From: Solenopsis invicta
Lineage: Eukaryota; Arthropoda; Insecta; Hymenoptera; Formicidae
DNA length: 64,000 nt
Reading direction: 5' to 3'
NCBI RefSeq assembly: GCF_016802725.1
Contig: NC_052679.1
Span: forward strand, 682,001-746,000
Below the pieces are notes generated by a model, which was not told the DNA's origin, searched no databases, and saw only the letters and a program-made list of their open reading frames with translations. A program made the translations under genes and the position numbers. Below are positions 63,301 through 64,000 of the stretch, piece by piece; the stretch's first letter is position 1; every line of letters starts with the position of its first letter.

Positions 63301-63523
63301 CGGCTATTGTTGTCACGTGACAACAATGATTAATGTACTTTTCGTCCTGAGTACTGCACTCGACCATTTAATTTTTTGTTTTATGTCTTACTTATATTGC
63401 AAACGACATTTCTTTTAGGTGAAACGAAAGGAAAGAGTTAATATAGTTTCAACAGTATATAAAACAGTGCATACCTGTTCTGTCAGCAATCCATCGGGGC
63501 AATCCTTTAGGAATCCTTTGTGC
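54376..63523 (-). CDS. Frq: Frequenin/NCS-1 neuronal calcium sensor, 3' part (N-terminal exons outside window)
   Basis: Frequenin is an EF-hand calcium sensor of nerve terminals that modulates transmitter release and synapse growth. Exons in view (minus) are 63523-63475, about 63219-63131, 62470-62392, 61065-60977 and 54543-54376, all in phase. The first starts with the last base of a Trp codon, so the ATG, myristoylation signal and about 29 residues lie past the right edge. Visible parts are degenerate EF1 (KDCPDG, as usual in this family), EF2 (FDENADGTIEFEE, split by an intron), EF3 (DVDNDGFITRDE), and EF4 (DKNHDDKLTLEE) with Asp where Gly is usual at loop position 6. The ending SKADPRIVQALSLGGE is typical. 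The last intron is 6.4 kb (60976-54544), and its acceptor has a poor pyrimidine tract. Confidence 0.95.
56086..56316. mobile_element. Possible small inverted-repeat element
   Basis: The ends CACACGCGAAAAATAC and TTGTTCTTTCCATGTG are approximately inverted. Inside, AATTATGTAGGACGCTCAAG is mirrored by CTTGAACGTTCTACATAATT. The interior resembles the 59.3 kb element (GCTCGAGCGTCCTT word). Non-coding. Confidence 0.5.
56770..56815. repeat. Perfect 21-bp inverted repeat with 4-base loop
   Basis: The arms 56770-56790 and 56795-56815 are exact reverse complements, centred on GAGT and including ATCAACGGCAATCAAAT. It is inside the last Frequenin intron. It could be a small fold-back remnant; the stem is too short and the loop too tight for a typical pre-miRNA. 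Confidence 0.9.
59281..59538. mobile_element. Palindromic TA-flanked MITE, about 258 bp
   Basis: The left arm has AATGGTTTTGTTAAA, AAAAATTTAGCT and ATACAGATCTGAAAATAAT. The right arm read in reverse has AATGGTTTTGTTGAA, AAAAATTTAGCT and GCAGATGTAAAAGTAAT. The ends are TACACAGAAAG and CTGCCTTGTA. A terminal TA would fit a Tc1/mariner-type target site (inference). Related copies occur at 11.6 and 63.9 kb. Confidence 0.7.
60340..60740. repeat. GTTAC-rich repeat, possible hAT-type remnant
   Basis: GTTAC or its complement occurs about ten times. The right end, read in reverse, starts CTGGGAAGTAACGAG, and the left end has a weaker inverted match. Non-autonomous hAT-like elements in animals often begin this way (family knowledge), but the assignment is tentative. 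No transposase is present. Confidence 0.4.
63220..63474 (-). other. Short Frequenin intron with an E-box palindrome
   Basis: A 255-base intron between the KDCPDG exon and the FFPQGDPSKF exon. It contains the perfect palindrome at 63306-63327. Confidence 0.8.
63306..63327. promoter_or_regulatory. Perfect 22-bp palindrome centred on GTCACGTGAC
   Basis: Both half-sites match exactly and the core is CACGTG. The ten-base core equals the CLEAR/MITF-TFE consensus of bHLH-zip factors (established motif). The extra symmetry (ATTGTT/AACAAT) is not needed for that. Regulatory use is an inference. Confidence 0.5.
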
Positions 63524-63885
63524 CTACATGATATATATAATTCTTGTGTAATTATTTATTTTATTTTAAATTAAAGTATAAATTTTGAAATGTTAATAAC
63601 GCAATTCAACGCAAAAATAACACCACAATAAGACTAGTCATTTCTCGTAGTTTTTTGGATGCTAAATACGAACACGGTTTCCAATTTGTTCTGTCACGTC
63701 ACAATTTCGAGAAATTTACAGTTAAAGTTGCAAAAAAGGATTATTTTCACATATTTTATCATGTAGTTATGATGTGCATGACTTGCTAGAGAGGTTTAAT
63801 TGCAACTAAAATTAAGAGTGTCATTAAGACTCTTAGACACTTTTGTATCAGTAAAACTGACAAATTTTAAAAAATACTCAAAAAG

Positions 63886-64000
63886 TACAATTTTGCTGAA
63901 ATACAGATCTGAAAATAATTATATTGAAACATTAAAAAAGTTATATCAGATGTATAATTTGGTTGCTAAAATGTCAAAACTATTTGGAGCAATATTATCA
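63886..64000. mobile_element. Left part of another ATACAGATCTGAAAATA-family repeat
   Basis: It contains ATACAGATCTGAAAATAATT at 63901 and GGTTGCTAAAATGTCAAAA downstream. It matches the left half of the 59.3 kb element in order and spacing, and is cut by the window end. Confidence 0.6.

Noticed and set aside
1..64000. CRISPR arrays, bacterial operons, ribosome-binding sites, rRNA or tRNA genes
   Set aside because: The sequence is eukaryotic with spliced genes. No spaced direct repeats of CRISPR type and no cloverleaf-like sequence were recognised, though a tRNA scan could not be run.

Overview
This window is eukaryotic nuclear DNA from an insect, most likely a hymenopteran and probably an ant (an inference). 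Genes are split by GT-AG introns. AT-rich stretches alternate with CpG-rich blocks. The neuronal calcium sensor is of the insect Frequenin type. There are no operons, rRNA genes, CRISPR arrays or transposase genes. No tRNA was recognised by eye.

Five coding genes can be supported, and three of them were rebuilt exon by exon. Every exon junction closes in phase. (1) 2267-2984 (+) is SNAPIN, a BLOC-1 subunit, in two exons. (2) 3095-3742 (+) is the N6AMT1/HEMK2-type methyltransferase, intronless and only 110 bp downstream of SNAPIN. (3) 9325-4730 (-) is a 665-residue zona pellucida (ZP) domain membrane protein in eight coding exons, with a long Pro/Tyr/Ser/Thr-rich front half. (4) 27851-35652 (+) is a Myb/SANT-like nuclear protein in six exons, with two possible last exons. 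(5) 63523-54376 (-) is the 3' part of Frequenin/NCS-1; its N-terminal exons lie beyond the right edge.

The most unusual observation is a pair of diverged copies of a block of about 265 bp at 988-1255 and 18615-18880. Read on the minus strand, each copy has conserved upstream blocks, a TATA box, an initiator, a leader of about 120 nt and a splice donor. The right-hand copy sits upstream of the ZP gene and is the best candidate for its promoter and non-coding first exon. The left-hand copy would then drive a related minus-strand gene lying off the left edge.

The rest is intron or intergenic DNA: 9.3-18.6 kb (predicted ZP intron 1), 18.9-27.8 kb, and 35.7-54.4 kb. It carries microsatellites, two degenerate tandem arrays, and many palindromic or terminal-inverted-repeat elements that look like non-autonomous DNA transposons. 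The long random ORFs in the CpG-rich blocks, often open on both strands, look like by-products of base composition.
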